From: Neptuniibacter halophilus
Lineage (GTDB): Bacteria > Pseudomonadota > Gammaproteobacteria > Pseudomonadales > Balneatricaceae
DNA length: 64,000 nt
Assembly (NCBI RefSeq): GCF_030295765.1
Contig: NZ_AP027292.1
Span: 1,178,001 to 1,242,000 of the forward strand
Direction: 5' to 3'
Made by a program: the position numbers and the translations under genes. Below, one piece after another: positions 24,123 through 34,546 of this stretch (the stretch's first letter is position 1; the number at the start of each line of letters is the position of its first letter). The notes below the pieces were generated by a model. It was not told the DNA's origin and did no database searches. It saw nothing but the letters and a program-made list of their open reading frames with translations.

Positions 24123-25661
24123 ATGTTTATGACGCTTATTGACGCTTTAACCCGGCCGGAGTTCTATCCGCATCCGGTCGAACAGATCGAGGTAATCGAA
24201 ACCCATATCTCCTGGTTATTTTTAACCGGCGATTATGCCTATAAGGTTAAAAAACCGGTGGATTTTGGTTTTCTCGATTTTACCACGCTGGAAAAGCGTC
24301 AGCATTTCTGTGAAGAGGAACTGCGTCTCAACCAGCGTCTCGCGCCCGACATCTATCTGCAGGTCATCGCTATCGGCGGAACGCCTGACGCACCGCAGTT
24401 TGCCCCTGAGGAAGGGGCTGAAATCATCGAATATGCCGTACAGATGCAGCAGTTTAACCCGCAGATGCGTCTGGACCTGTTACTTGCCAAGCATCGCTTT
24501 GAAGCCGGCTGGATCGACACTCTGGCCGAACAGATCGCCGATTTTCACGGCCGTATTCCGATTGTCGCCAAAGACAGCCCCTGGGGAGAACCGGAGACCA
24601 TCTGGGAGGTGGTCTCGGATAACTTCAGTCATATCATCAGCGCCGCTACCGATATGGACGATCTGGAGAAAGTTCAGCAGCTTTCCAATTTCACCGCACA
24701 ACAGTTCCGTAAACTGACCCCACTGATTCAGCGACGCAAAGCTGAGGGGCACGTGCGCGAATGTCATGGCGACCTGCATCTGGCCAATATCACCCTCTAT
24801 CACGAAGAGCTGCGCCTGTTCGACTGCATCGAATTCAATTTGCAGTTCCGCTGGATAGACAGCATCAGTGACCTGGCCTTCCTGCTGATGGATCTTGAAG
24901 CCAACGGCGAATTTCGCTGGGCCAACCGCTGCCTGAACCAGTATATGGAGATCAGTGGTGATTATCAGGCCCTGCCGTTGCTGAACTTTTACAAGGCGTA
25001 TCGTTCAATGGTGCGCGCCAAAGTGGCGGTACTCGGCCCTGAGGAGATGCACGATCTGCCCACCCTGCGCCGCTACCTGCGTCTGACCGATTACTACGCG
25101 CGTGAACCAAGACCTGCGCTGTTCCTGATGCACGGTGTCTCCGGCAGCGGTAAGAGCCATCTCAGCCAGCAGTTAGTTGATCAGACCGATACTATCCGCA
25201 TCCGCTCCGATGTAGAGCGCAAACGTCTGTTCCGCGAACTGAGCCTTAAAGGTGAGAAAGTCGAGCTGTACAGCCCGAAAATGAATGCCCACACCTTTAA
25301 CCATCTGTTCGATACCAGCGCAGAACTGCTGCGTAATGGCTACTCGGTGGTGGTCGATGCCACGTTTATCCGTCAACGCACCCGGCAGAACTACATCGAT
25401 CTGGCCGAACAGCTAAATATTCCGATCCGGATTATCAGTTGTGAGTGCGAGCAGAAACTGATCGAAGCCCGACTGAAGCGACGCGCGACAGAAGGCAATG
25501 ATGCCTCTGATGCCGACGTACAGGTCATGCAGGATCAGTTGCAGCTACAGCAGCCCCTGAGCGAAGCGGAGCAGGAACTGACCATCACCATCAATACCGA
25601 TGATGATGACGCCATCAGCCGCCTGCTGGAGCAGTTGCGTATTCAGGAGGTGATCTTCTGA
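24123..25661 (+). CDS. two-domain protein: APH-like kinase fused to P-loop nucleoside-kinase-like ATPase
   Basis: A 512-residue cytoplasmic protein. The N-terminal about 320 residues have the aminoglycoside-phosphotransferase/choline-kinase fold signature: HGDLHLANI (catalytic loop) and LFDCIEFN (metal loop). The C-terminal part starts with a Walker A loop, MHGVSGSGKSHLS (about 340), and continues like zeta-toxin/AAA_33 small-molecule kinases (VVDATFIRQRTRQNY). The family is widespread in proteobacteria as a conserved unknown; no substrate is known to me. A TATAAT at 24092 is a possible -10. It overlaps the Rieske gene by one base. Confidence 0.85.
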   Translation: MFMTLIDALTRPEFYPHPVEQIEVIETHISWLFLTGDYAYKVKKPVDFGFLDFTTLEKRQHFCEEELRLNQRLAPDIYLQVIAIGGTPDAPQFAPEEGAEIIEYAVQMQQFNPQMRLDLLLAKHRFEAGWIDTLAEQIADFHGRIPIVAKDSPWGEPETIWEVVSDNFSHIISAATDMDDLEKVQQLSNFTAQQFRKLTPLIQRRKAEGHVRECHGDLHLANITLYHEELRLFDCIEFNLQFRWIDSISDLAFLLMDLEANGEFRWANRCLNQYMEISGDYQALPLLNFYKAYRSMVRAKVAVLGPEEMHDLPTLRRYLRLTDYYAREPRPALFLMHGVSGSGKSHLSQQLVDQTDTIRIRSDVERKRLFRELSLKGEKVELYSPKMNAHTFNHLFDTSAELLRNGYSVVVDATFIRQRTRQNYIDLAEQLNIPIRIISCECEQKLIEARLKRRATEGNDASDADVQVMQDQLQLQQPLSEAEQELTITINTDDDDAISRLLEQLRIQEVIF

Positions 25662-25972
25662 TGACCCGACTGTGCCTGTTCAGCGAGATTGAAGAGGGCA
25701 ACGCCAAAGGCTTTGAGCTGGCGGGGCGAAAACTGTTTGCCGTGAAGTTTCGTGGCGAGCTGTATATCTACGAAAATAGCTGTCCGCACCGGAGCATCCC
25801 TCTGGAATGGCAGCCGGATCAGTTCCTCGACTACGAAAAAACCTTTATCCAGTGCGCCACCCACGGTGCGCTGTTCAAGATCGAGAGTGGCCAGTGCATC
25901 TCCGGCCCCTGTGTCGATGACCACCTGACCGCCGTGCCCTTTAAACTGGATGGCGATCAGGTGCTGATCTGA
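25661..25972 (+). CDS. Rieske [2Fe-2S] protein, small ferredoxin type
   Basis: A 103-residue soluble Rieske protein. The cluster ligands are clear: CPHRSIPL (Cys-x-His) and, about 22 residues on, CATHGALF (Cys-x2-His). It has no membrane anchor, so it resembles the small NirD/BphF-type electron carriers rather than the bc1 subunit. The TGATG junction couples it to the APH/kinase gene. No partner oxygenase or reductase lies nearby. Confidence 0.88.
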   Translation: MTRLCLFSEIEEGNAKGFELAGRKLFAVKFRGELYIYENSCPHRSIPLEWQPDQFLDYEKTFIQCATHGALFKIESGQCISGPCVDDHLTAVPFKLDGDQVLI

Positions 25973-26674
25973 TCAGAAAACGACAGGTAATTTTTTACAG
26001 ATTCTGACCTGACCCGGATCAATCTCGGCCGCATAAGCCAGCACCTCAACCCCGGCTTCAGCCGCCTGCCGCAGCAAACGCCCGTATTCCGGATCGATCT
26101 GATCCGCTGGCCGTACCTGCTGAATACCGGTGTGAGGCACACAGAACAGCATCACCGCCCGATCGCCCTGCGCCACCATCGTCATTAGCTCCTGCAGGTG
26201 CTTGGCACCCCGCTGTGTTACCGCGTCCGGGAAGCTGCCCCAGTTTCCCTCTTCCAGCAGCGTTACGTTTTTGATTTCAACCCAGACACAGGGTCGGTCA
26301 TCCGATTCGAGCAGCAGGTCGATGCGGCTGTTTTCACCGTAACGCACCTCCTGACGGATACTCTGATAGCCTGCCAGTTCACTGATTACTCCCGCCTCAA
26401 TGGCTTCGCGCATCAGTTTGTTAGCGCGCCCGGTGTTGATACAGGCCAGATAACGCTGTTCTACCTCCACCAGCTCCCAGCCCAGTGGATACTTGCGCTT
26501 CGGATTACCACTGTCCTGCAACCAGACCCGGCTTCCCGGATCGGCGCAGTTTTTCATCGAACCGGTGTTCGGGCAGTGCACCGTCACTTCGCGGCCATCT
26601 GCCAGTTCGACATCGGCCAGAAAGCGCTTATAACGCTTGATCAGACGCCCTTCGATCAGGTTATCCAGATGCAT
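25973..26674 (-). CDS. sfsA: SfsA family protein (sugar fermentation stimulation protein A)
   Basis: A 233-residue protein of the SfsA family. Conserved blocks: [19 protein letters not shown] at the N-terminus (OB-like), [15 protein letters not shown], and a nuclease-like core '[22 protein letters not shown]'. The family carries an endonuclease-like fold and has been linked to maltose gene expression in E. coli; its molecular role is unsettled. Its start overlaps the stop of the aminotransferase gene by one base, so the two are coupled. Confidence 0.94.
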   Translation of the reverse strand: MHLDNLIEGRLIKRYKRFLADVELADGREVTVHCPNTGSMKNCADPGSRVWLQDSGNPKRKYPLGWELVEVEQRYLACINTGRANKLMREAIEAGVISELAGYQSIRQEVRYGENSRIDLLLESDDRPCVWVEIKNVTLLEEGNWGSFPDAVTQRGAKHLQELMTMVAQGDRAVMLFCVPHTGIQQVRPADQIDPEYGRLLRQAAEAGVEVLAYAAEIDPGQVRICKKLPVVF

Positions 26675-27837
26675 CAGCCACTGATCCTTTGCTGCAGCCG
26701 ATCCAGCATCAGTTGAATCCGGTCCAGCCCCGTGGTGTAAGAGAAGCGGATAAACTCATTACAGCGATGACGGCCAAAATCCAGACCCGGTGTCGTGGCA
26801 ATATGATTTTCTTCCAGCAGGGACCAGCAGAAATCGTAACTGTTATCGGTCAGATGAGAAGCGCCGGCATAAACATAAAAAGCCCCCTCAGGCGTAACCG
26901 GCAGATCGAACCCCAGTTCACGCAGGCCGCTGACCAGCAGATCCCGACGCAAACGGAACTCCGCTTTGCGCTGTTCCAGAATGTCCAGCGTTTCCGGCCG
27001 GAACGCAGCCAGCGCAGCATACTGGGATACCGTATGGGGTGAGATCATCAGATTCTGCGCCAGCTTTTCCAGCTCAGGCGCCGCTTCGGCGGGCGCCACC
27101 AGCCAGCCCAGACGCCAGCCGGTCATACCGAAGTATTTGGAGAAGCTGTTGATCACAAACGCATCCGGATCGACCTCCAGCACGGAAGGCGCATCACAGC
27201 CATAGGTTAAACCGTGGTACAGCTCATCTACCACCAGAGAACCACCCAGCGCGCGTACCTGATCGGCCATCGCCTGCATCTCCTGCCGGTGTACTACAGC
27301 GCCGGTAGGATTGGCCGGAGATGCCAGTAACACACCGGCAGTATTTTTCTGCCAGTGTTGTTTTATCAATTCAGCATTAAGCTGAAAGTTCTGCTCGGCG
27401 TCTACCGCCACCAGTTGCGCCTGGGCTTCGAGAAAGCGCAGAAATTGTCGGTTACAGGGATAACCGGGGTCCGCCATCATAAACGACTGGCCCGCTTCGG
27501 CCAGCAGAGAAAACACCATCAGCAGTGCACTGGAGGCACCGGTGGTGACAATAATCCGTTCCGGGCAGATATCCAGCCCGTATTTATCCTGATACCACTG
27601 GCTGATCGCCTGACGCAGCTCGGGGATCCCTGCCGCCGGTGTGTACTGAGTCAGCCCCTGATCGATTGCCGCTTTGGCGGCAGCAGCAATCGGTGGCGCC
27701 GTGGCAAAATCCGGTTCACCGGCTTCCATATGAACCACATCATAGCCTTCAGCATCCAGTTGTTTGGCCCGCTTCAGCAGATCCATCACTTTAAAGCTTT
27801 CGATTTCGGCGACACGTTTACTGGGATGAAATGCCAT
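26674..27837 (-). CDS. PLP-dependent class I/II aminotransferase
   Basis: A 387-residue fold-type I aminotransferase. The start ATG is preceded by AGGAACAG; the longer frame upstream looks non-coding. Motifs: [30 protein letters not shown], and the cofactor lysine in [16 protein letters not shown]. The set is that of alanine/aspartate-type aminotransferases; the exact amino donor cannot be read from sequence. Upstream of dksA, divergent from it over 280 bp. Confidence 0.9.
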   Translation of the reverse strand: MAFHPSKRVAEIESFKVMDLLKRAKQLDAEGYDVVHMEAGEPDFATAPPIAAAAKAAIDQGLTQYTPAAGIPELRQAISQWYQDKYGLDICPERIIVTTGASSALLMVFSLLAEAGQSFMMADPGYPCNRQFLRFLEAQAQLVAVDAEQNFQLNAELIKQHWQKNTAGVLLASPANPTGAVVHRQEMQAMADQVRALGGSLVVDELYHGLTYGCDAPSVLEVDPDAFVINSFSKYFGMTGWRLGWLVAPAEAAPELEKLAQNLMISPHTVSQYAALAAFRPETLDILEQRKAEFRLRRDLLVSGLRELGFDLPVTPEGAFYVYAGASHLTDNSYDFCWSLLEENHIATTPGLDFGRHRCNEFIRFSYTTGLDRIQLMLDRLQQRISG

Positions 27838-28117
27838 CTCTGTTCCTGATTCTGTGCAAAATCGCAGTATACCCCAGACCACAATGGAACCTGCGAATAA
27901 ATCTGACAGAGGCCTTAATTTACAAGCGAGAAGAACTGAGCTAGACCTAATGGGATAGCCGGTTGATGCCTGTTGGACGAATTTAGGGCTAGCGTAACGC
28001 TTAGGCATCTGGTAATTTTCCTGCCTTTCATGCTAATTGATGCGTCGTTGCGCATTACAAACACAGGCAAGTGAAGCCATCCTCTGGTGGCTTACGAAAG
28101 AGAGTGAGGCAGCGCTT

Positions 28118-28546
28118 ATGCCAAACAAGAGCGAATCTTTCACACATTTTGAGCCTTACCCGATCGTTGAGGGTGAGGAATACATGAATGAGAAGCAGAA
28201 GGATCATTTCCGCGCCATTCTTGGTGCTTGGAAGCAGGAACTGATGGAAGAGGTTGACAGTACAATCCATCACCTGCGAGAAGAGCCTTCTAACTTCGCT
28301 GATCCCAGCGACCGTGCCAGCCAGGAAGAGGAGTTCAGCCTTGAACTCCGGACTCGTGACCGGGAACGTAAGCTGATCAAAAAGATCAACGAATCTATGG
28401 AACTGATCGACGAAGACGAATACGGCTACTGCGATGCCTGCGGCATCGAAATCGGTATCCGCCGCCTCGAAGCCCGTCCGACCGCGTCCCTTTGCATCGA
28501 CTGCAAAACGCTGGCCGAGATTAAAGAAAAACAGCTTGGCGGCTGA
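28118..28546 (+). CDS. dksA: RNA polymerase-binding transcription factor DksA
   Basis: A 142-residue regulator that enters the RNA polymerase secondary channel and with ppGpp represses rRNA and activates biosynthetic promoters. The coiled-coil tip aspartates are in FADPSDRASQEEEFSLELR, and the zinc finger is CDACG...LCIDC. The start at MPNKSES gives a length near E. coli DksA; a longer frame upstream adds unlike residues. A hairpin (AAGCCA/TGGCTT, 28074-28093) lies in the leader. First gene of the conserved dksA-gluQ-cbr cluster. Confidence 0.96.
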   Translation: MPNKSESFTHFEPYPIVEGEEYMNEKQKDHFRAILGAWKQELMEEVDSTIHHLREEPSNFADPSDRASQEEEFSLELRTRDRERKLIKKINESMELIDEDEYGYCDACGIEIGIRRLEARPTASLCIDCKTLAEIKEKQLGG

Positions 28547-28596
28547 CCGAAGATAGAGCCGGCCTCCGGGCTGGCTCACGCCGGATCTCCTGACGC

Positions 28597-29478
28597 GTGT
28601 CCTATATCGGTCGATTTGCTCCATCCCCAACCGGACCATTACATTTTGGTTCACTGCTTGCTGCACTCGCCAGTTTCCTCGACGCCCGGGCCAATCAGGG
28701 TCAGTGGCTGTTGCGTATCGAAGACCTTGATCCACCACGGGAACAACCCGGTGTAAAAGAGGAATTCCCCGAAATCCTCGAAGCCTTTGGTCTGTACTGG
28801 GATGACGAACTGAGCCTGCAGAGCGAACGTCTGGATCTTTACCAGAACGTACTCGATCAGCTTCAGCAGCAACATCATGCCTATCCTTGCAGTTGCTCCC
28901 GCAAACAGATCATGGAGCGCTGTGAAAATATGGTTTATGACCGGCACTGCCTCTACCATCCGCCGGCCGCAGATCAAAACTGTGCAATCCGGATCAAAGC
29001 TGAGGACAGCCTGATCAGCTTCCGTGACATCATTCAGGGACCTCATGCTTACAACCTGAAGCAAAGCGGCGACTTTGTTGCATACCGCCGCGATGGCCTG
29101 TTCGCTTATCAGTTGGCGGTTGTCGTAGATGACTACCTGCAGGGAATCACCCATGTTGTCCGTGGCTCTGACCTGCTCGATGAAACCGCCCGGCAGATCC
29201 ATCTGCAACAACTGCTTGGTTACCCGACCCCGGCTTATGCCCATATTCCTGTTGCCACCAATAGCGAAGGCCAGAAACTGAGCAAGCAGACCTATGCACC
29301 GGCTCTGGACACCACAGAGCCGGTCAAGCTGTTGTATCAGGCACTGCAGTTTCTCGATCAGCAACCACCGGCCGGGCTGCTTCACGCCAGCCGCGATGAA
29401 CTGCTGCAATGGGCGATTGCACACTGGAATCTGCGCCAGATCCGGAACACACCCGGCAAACCGCTCAGCGAAGGGTAA
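28597..29478 (+). CDS. gluQ: glutamyl-Q tRNA(Asp) synthetase
   Basis: A 293-residue truncated glutamyl-tRNA synthetase that attaches glutamate to the queuosine base of tRNA-Asp. The HIGH-like motif reads APSPTGPLHFGSLLAALASF, the zinc site is CSCSRKQIMERC with a later CLYHP, and the KMSKS-like site is GQKLSKQ. It lacks the anticodon-binding half, as expected. GTG start at 28597. Followed 4 bp later by the small cbrX-like gene. Confidence 0.95.
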   Translation: MSYIGRFAPSPTGPLHFGSLLAALASFLDARANQGQWLLRIEDLDPPREQPGVKEEFPEILEAFGLYWDDELSLQSERLDLYQNVLDQLQQQHHAYPCSCSRKQIMERCENMVYDRHCLYHPPAADQNCAIRIKAEDSLISFRDIIQGPHAYNLKQSGDFVAYRRDGLFAYQLAVVVDDYLQGITHVVRGSDLLDETARQIHLQQLLGYPTPAYAHIPVATNSEGQKLSKQTYAPALDTTEPVKLLYQALQFLDQQPPAGLLHASRDELLQWAIAHWNLRQIRNTPGKPLSEG

Positions 29479-29482
29479 AGCG

Positions 29483-29653
29483 ATGTATTTTCACCGCGTA
29501 CTTCTGCTGCTTATTCCGGCCCTGTATATGGTATTACCGCTGATCATCGATAGCTGGCAAGCCCTGCGTGGCCCCTGGTATCTGCCCTATTTCGCCTGGG
29601 CCATGGTCATACTGATCGCTTTTTTAGTGGAGAAAAGACGCCACGATGTTTAG
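29483..29653 (+). CDS. cbrX: CbrX-like small inner-membrane protein overlapping cbrA
   Basis: A 56-residue protein with two membrane segments (about 5-23 and 35-49) joined by a short loop, ending in the basic tail EKRRHDV. Its last 8 bases overlap the start of the large kinase gene. Size, topology, position and overlap match the small protein described before cbrA in Pseudomonas, whose translation is tied to that of cbrA. No direct function is known. The name rests on context and topology; sequence similarity could not be tested here. Confidence 0.65.
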   Translation: MYFHRVLLLLIPALYMVLPLIIDSWQALRGPWYLPYFAWAMVILIAFLVEKRRHDV

Positions 29654-32570
29654 CCTGCCCTCCCTGATTCTGATTGGTGTGGCCTATCTGCTGTTCCTGT
29701 TCGGAACCGCTTACATGACCGAACGCGGCATGCTGCCCAACAAGCTGGTCCGCCACCCGCTGACACATGTGCTTTCCATCGGCGTATATGCCAGCGTCTG
29801 GACCTTCTACGGCTCTTTCGGCGTTGCTCAGGAATCCGGCTTTAACTACCTGGCTTCGTACTTTGGCGCGGTGCTGACCTTTATCCTCGGACCGGCCCTG
29901 CTGATCCCCATTCTCAGGATCACCCGCACCTATCAGCTCAGCTCTCTGCCGGATCTGCTGGCCTTTCGCTTTCGTAGCGGCATGATAGGCAGCTACACCA
30001 CTCTGCTGATGGTGTTTGCCACCCTGCCGATGCTGTCGATTCAGATTCAGGCGGTCACCGATGCGCTCTATCTGCTGAATGACCAGTTCAGCGCTGACCA
30101 GATCGGTCTTGGTTTCTGTTTCGTCATCGCCCTGTTTTCGATCCTGTTCGGTGCCCGCCACGCCTCCCTGCGTACCAGCCATAACGGCCTGATGGTGGCC
30201 ATGGCCGTAGAGTCCCTGATCAAGCTGATTGCGTTACTGGTGATCGCAGGCTTTGCCCTGTTTTCGGTATTGGGAGGTGTCGAAGGCACCCAGCAGTTCC
30301 TGCTCAGCCACCCTGACGCACTGACTCAACTGGAAAAGCCATTCAACGCCGATGCCTGGCGCACGATGCTGTTGGCATTTTTTACCGCCGCTATCGTCAT
30401 GCCGCATATGTTCCATATGCTGTTCACCGAAAACGCTTCCGATGAAACCCTGTATAAGGCCACCTGGGCCATGCCGCTGTTTCTGTTACTGATGGCGATC
30501 GCAGTACCTCCCATTTTATGGGCCGGTGAGGCACTGGGAGTCGGTGGTGAGGATCAATTCATCGTCCTTAATCTGGGGATTCTGCTGAACTCAACCTGGC
30601 TTGCGGTGCTGGCCTTTATCGGTGGCCTTTCCGCCGCCAGCGGAATCATGATAGTCGCCACCGTGGCCATGGCTTCAATGCTGCAGAACCATATTATTCT
30701 GCCACTGATTCCAAAACCGAAAACACCCCGTTTCTATGCCTGGCTGCTCTGGCTCCGCCGCAGCCTGATTATGACCATGCTGCTGGCCAGCTACCTGTTT
30801 TATCGCCAGATCGGTAATCATCATGATCTGCAGCTCATGGGCATTGTCGCCGTCGTTGCAGCCCTGCAGTTCCTCCCCGGCCTGCTGGTGACCTTGTTCT
30901 GGCCACGTGCCAACCGCTGGGGGCTGTTATTGGGGCTCACCACCGGTACGGGCATCTGGCTCTACCATATGGTGCTGCCACTGTTTGTGAATGAACCGCA
31001 ACTGGCCCCCTTCAACCTGAACGGCAGTAACTGGGATCAGATCGCTATTCTCTCTCTGCTGTTCAACACGCTGCTGCTGACCGTGGTTTCTCTGGTCAGC
31101 GGTCAGTCGGAGGAGGAGAAAAGCGCCGCGCAAGCCTGCCTGATCAACGCGCTGGAAAAACCCCGTGCGAGCAACCTGCGCGCCTCACGACCAAAAGATT
31201 TTGTCGATATGCTCTCCGGGCGCCTCGGTCGTAAAGCGGCCGAACGGGAGGTGCAGAAAGCACTGGAGGACGGCAACCTGCCCCCGGATGCCAGCCGCCC
31301 TGTGGACCTGCTGCGACTGCGAATCCTGCTGGAACAGAACCTCTCCGGCCTGCTTGGACCGGTAGAAGCGGCTGCGCTGCTGGAACCGCTGGACCGGCCA
31401 TCCGACCCTCTGGCTTTCAAAGCCGGAAATGTCCACCTGATCGAAAACCAGTTGGAGAACTATCAGTTACAGCTTACCGGTCTGGCCGCAGAGCTGGATG
31501 AGATGCGCCGCTATCACCGCCTGACTCTGCAGAAACTGCCGGTTGGCGTCTGCACGCTGGATACGGAATATCAGGTTCTGTTCTGGAATACCGAGATGGC
31601 CCGCCTGACCGGTATCAGTGCCGATCAGATCATCGGTTCGAAACTGGATACCAGCAGTAACATCTGGAGCCAGACGCTGAACGAGTTTGCCCATGCACCG
31701 ATGGATCATCAGTTGGGTCAGCAACTGGAGATAGATCATCAGACCCACTGGTTCAGTCTGCACAAATCGATCCTCAAGGAGCGGCGCGATATCGGCATGG
31801 TCATCCTGCTGGAGGACGAAACCGAAACCAAATCCATGCAGGATAAACTGGCACACAGTGAACGTCTGGCTTCGATCGGCCGGTTTGCTGCCGGGGTTGC
31901 CCATGAGATTGGCAACCCGGTGACCGGGATCGCCTGTCTGGCGCAAAACCTGAAGCTTGAAACTGACAACCACTATATCCTTGAAACCGGCGACCAGATT
32001 GTCGACCAGACCAAGCGGATCAGCCGGATTGTGCAGTCACTGGTGCGATTCGCCCACGCGGGTAAAGCCGAGGCTAACCGCGAACATCTGCCGGTTTCCC
32101 TCTCCCATTGTGCAGAAGAAGCGATCCATCTGCTGACGCTGGACAGTCATGGCAAACGCCTTAACTATATCGATCAGATCCCCGGCGATGTACGAGTCAG
32201 TGGCGATCCGCAGCAATTACTGCAGGTGTTCGTCAATCTGCTGCAGAACGCGGGGGATGCCAGTGACGAAGGCGGCCGGATCTGGCTGACCCTGACCCAG
32301 CAGGAAGAAACCCTGCAACTGCAGATTACCGACGAAGGCTGCGGCATCAGCGCAGACAGCAGGGACCGCCTGTTCGAACCCTTTTTCACCACCAAAGATC
32401 CGGGTCAGGGCACAGGACTGGGGCTATCATTGGTCTACAATATTATCGAGGAACATTATGGTAGTATTGAGATTCTGAGCCCGGCCAACAACAAACAGAA
32501 TAAAGGCACTCAAGTGGTGATAACGCTCCCGCGACTGAAATGGACGGAAGATCCTGACAGCCTGGGATAG
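29646..32570 (+). CDS. cbrA: sensor histidine kinase with SLC5 transporter-like N-terminus, CbrA
   Basis: A 974-residue membrane kinase, close to Pseudomonas CbrA in length. The N-terminal half (about 1-490) is a sodium:solute-symporter-like domain with about 13 membrane helices. It is followed by a linker, a PAS domain (about 630-730) and the kinase core: H-box GVAHEIGNPVTGI with His753, N-box QVFVNLLQNAGD, and G-boxes DEGCGI and GTGLGLSL. With CbrB it forms the two-component system that sets the carbon/nitrogen balance and catabolite repression. The signal may be transported or just sensed; the sequence cannot decide. Coupled to cbrX upstream, 18 bp before cbrB. Confidence 0.93.
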   Translation: MFSLPSLILIGVAYLLFLFGTAYMTERGMLPNKLVRHPLTHVLSIGVYASVWTFYGSFGVAQESGFNYLASYFGAVLTFILGPALLIPILRITRTYQLSSLPDLLAFRFRSGMIGSYTTLLMVFATLPMLSIQIQAVTDALYLLNDQFSADQIGLGFCFVIALFSILFGARHASLRTSHNGLMVAMAVESLIKLIALLVIAGFALFSVLGGVEGTQQFLLSHPDALTQLEKPFNADAWRTMLLAFFTAAIVMPHMFHMLFTENASDETLYKATWAMPLFLLLMAIAVPPILWAGEALGVGGEDQFIVLNLGILLNSTWLAVLAFIGGLSAASGIMIVATVAMASMLQNHIILPLIPKPKTPRFYAWLLWLRRSLIMTMLLASYLFYRQIGNHHDLQLMGIVAVVAALQFLPGLLVTLFWPRANRWGLLLGLTTGTGIWLYHMVLPLFVNEPQLAPFNLNGSNWDQIAILSLLFNTLLLTVVSLVSGQSEEEKSAAQACLINALEKPRASNLRASRPKDFVDMLSGRLGRKAAEREVQKALEDGNLPPDASRPVDLLRLRILLEQNLSGLLGPVEAAALLEPLDRPSDPLAFKAGNVHLIENQLENYQLQLTGLAAELDEMRRYHRLTLQKLPVGVCTLDTEYQVLFWNTEMARLTGISADQIIGSKLDTSSNIWSQTLNEFAHAPMDHQLGQQLEIDHQTHWFSLHKSILKERRDIGMVILLEDETETKSMQDKLAHSERLASIGRFAAGVAHEIGNPVTGIACLAQNLKLETDNHYILETGDQIVDQTKRISRIVQSLVRFAHAGKAEANREHLPVSLSHCAEEAIHLLTLDSHGKRLNYIDQIPGDVRVSGDPQQLLQVFVNLLQNAGDASDEGGRIWLTLTQQEETLQLQITDEGCGISADSRDRLFEPFFTTKDPGQGTGLGLSLVYNIIEEHYGSIEILSPANNKQNKGTQVVITLPRLKWTEDPDSLG

Positions 32571-32588
32571 TGGATAAAGGTAGAGCCT

Positions 32589-33983
<1,395 letters not shown>

Positions 33984-33984
33984 G

Positions 33985-34070
33985 GTAACAACCGGTAACA
34001 AAGGCCGGTAACGTTTCGGGTGTTACCTTAGTACCCAACAAGTAGTACTTAAGCGTAACACTGAGTAACA
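33985..34070 (+). promoter_or_regulatory. array of GTAAC half-sites, likely CbrB upstream activating sequences
   Basis: GTAACA occurs at 33985, 33995, 34055 and 34065, GTAACG at 34008, and the inverted form TGTTAC at 34021. Pairs at 33985/33995 and 34055/34065 are each 10 bp apart, one helical turn. The array ends about 75 bp upstream of a sigma-54 promoter, the normal place for activator sites. TGTTAC/GTAACA is the half-site reported for CbrB in Pseudomonas. Confidence 0.7.
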
Positions 34071-34142
34071 AAACCTACACCTTAGTAGGTATATAAAAAC
34101 AACATAAACCATAACTGCATGTTTTGTAAGGAGTTTTAAAAA

Positions 34143-34160
34143 CTGGCACAACGCATGCAA
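34143..34160 (+). promoter_or_regulatory. sigma-54 promoter
   Basis: CTGGCACAACGCATGCAA: the -24 GG (34145-34146) and -12 GC (34157-34158) are separated by exactly 10 bases, as required, with TGGCAC perfect and ATGCA close to TTGCA. Transcription would start near 34170. Confidence 0.85.
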
Positions 34161-34169
34161 TCTATTAAC

Positions 34170-34380
34170 GCGAAAACAAAAAGAAGCACGCTTCGAAACC
34201 TGGACCGTCAATAAAAATAAAAACTGGGAAAGAGTTGAGAAGTACCCGCCTCGAATAAAAATAACAATGAGGCTTAGAAAGGCTGATCGTAGCGATGCCG
34301 TAACGATCAATAAGCTCTTAGAACAAAAACAACAAACTAAGAAAAGTGTTGTTGCCTGAGATGCGATCAGCTTCCCCCTC
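34170..34380 (+). ncRNA. crcZ: CrcZ-like Hfq/Crc-sequestering small RNA
   Basis: Non-coding region between cbrB and pcnB downstream of the sigma-54 promoter. It holds four A-rich ARN-type (CA) motifs of the kind bound by the distal face of Hfq with Crc: near 34173 (AAAACAAAAAGAA), 34211 (ATAAAAATAAAAAC), 34254 (AATAAAAATAACAAT) and 34322 (AACAAAAACAACAAA). The third lies in the loop of a GCCTC/GAGGC hairpin and the fourth in the loop of a TCTTAG/CTAAGA hairpin. Position, promoter type, activator sites and motif repetition match CrcZ of Pseudomonas. The 3' end is not defined: I see no strong terminator before pcnB, so the transcript may be longer than drawn. Confidence 0.72.
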
Positions 34381-34546
34381 CCTCTCAATCTTTCGCTATA
34401 AGCTTATACTCCCAATCGACACCCCAACAGTGGTATCATTGCGCACCCGAGTGTATCTGGGACGCTGATCTGCCAGTTGGTCACTACTAACTCAGTCGAT
34501 ACGGTCCCCCTAGATCAGGTCATTAAACTGTTGAGTAGGCACTACC

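Noticed and set aside
34023..34388. 121-codon minus-strand frame across the crcZ-like region
   Set aside because: The product is a low-complexity hydrophobic string produced by the A-rich motifs read in reverse, without a ribosome site; the promoter and motif layout on the plus strand explain the region better.
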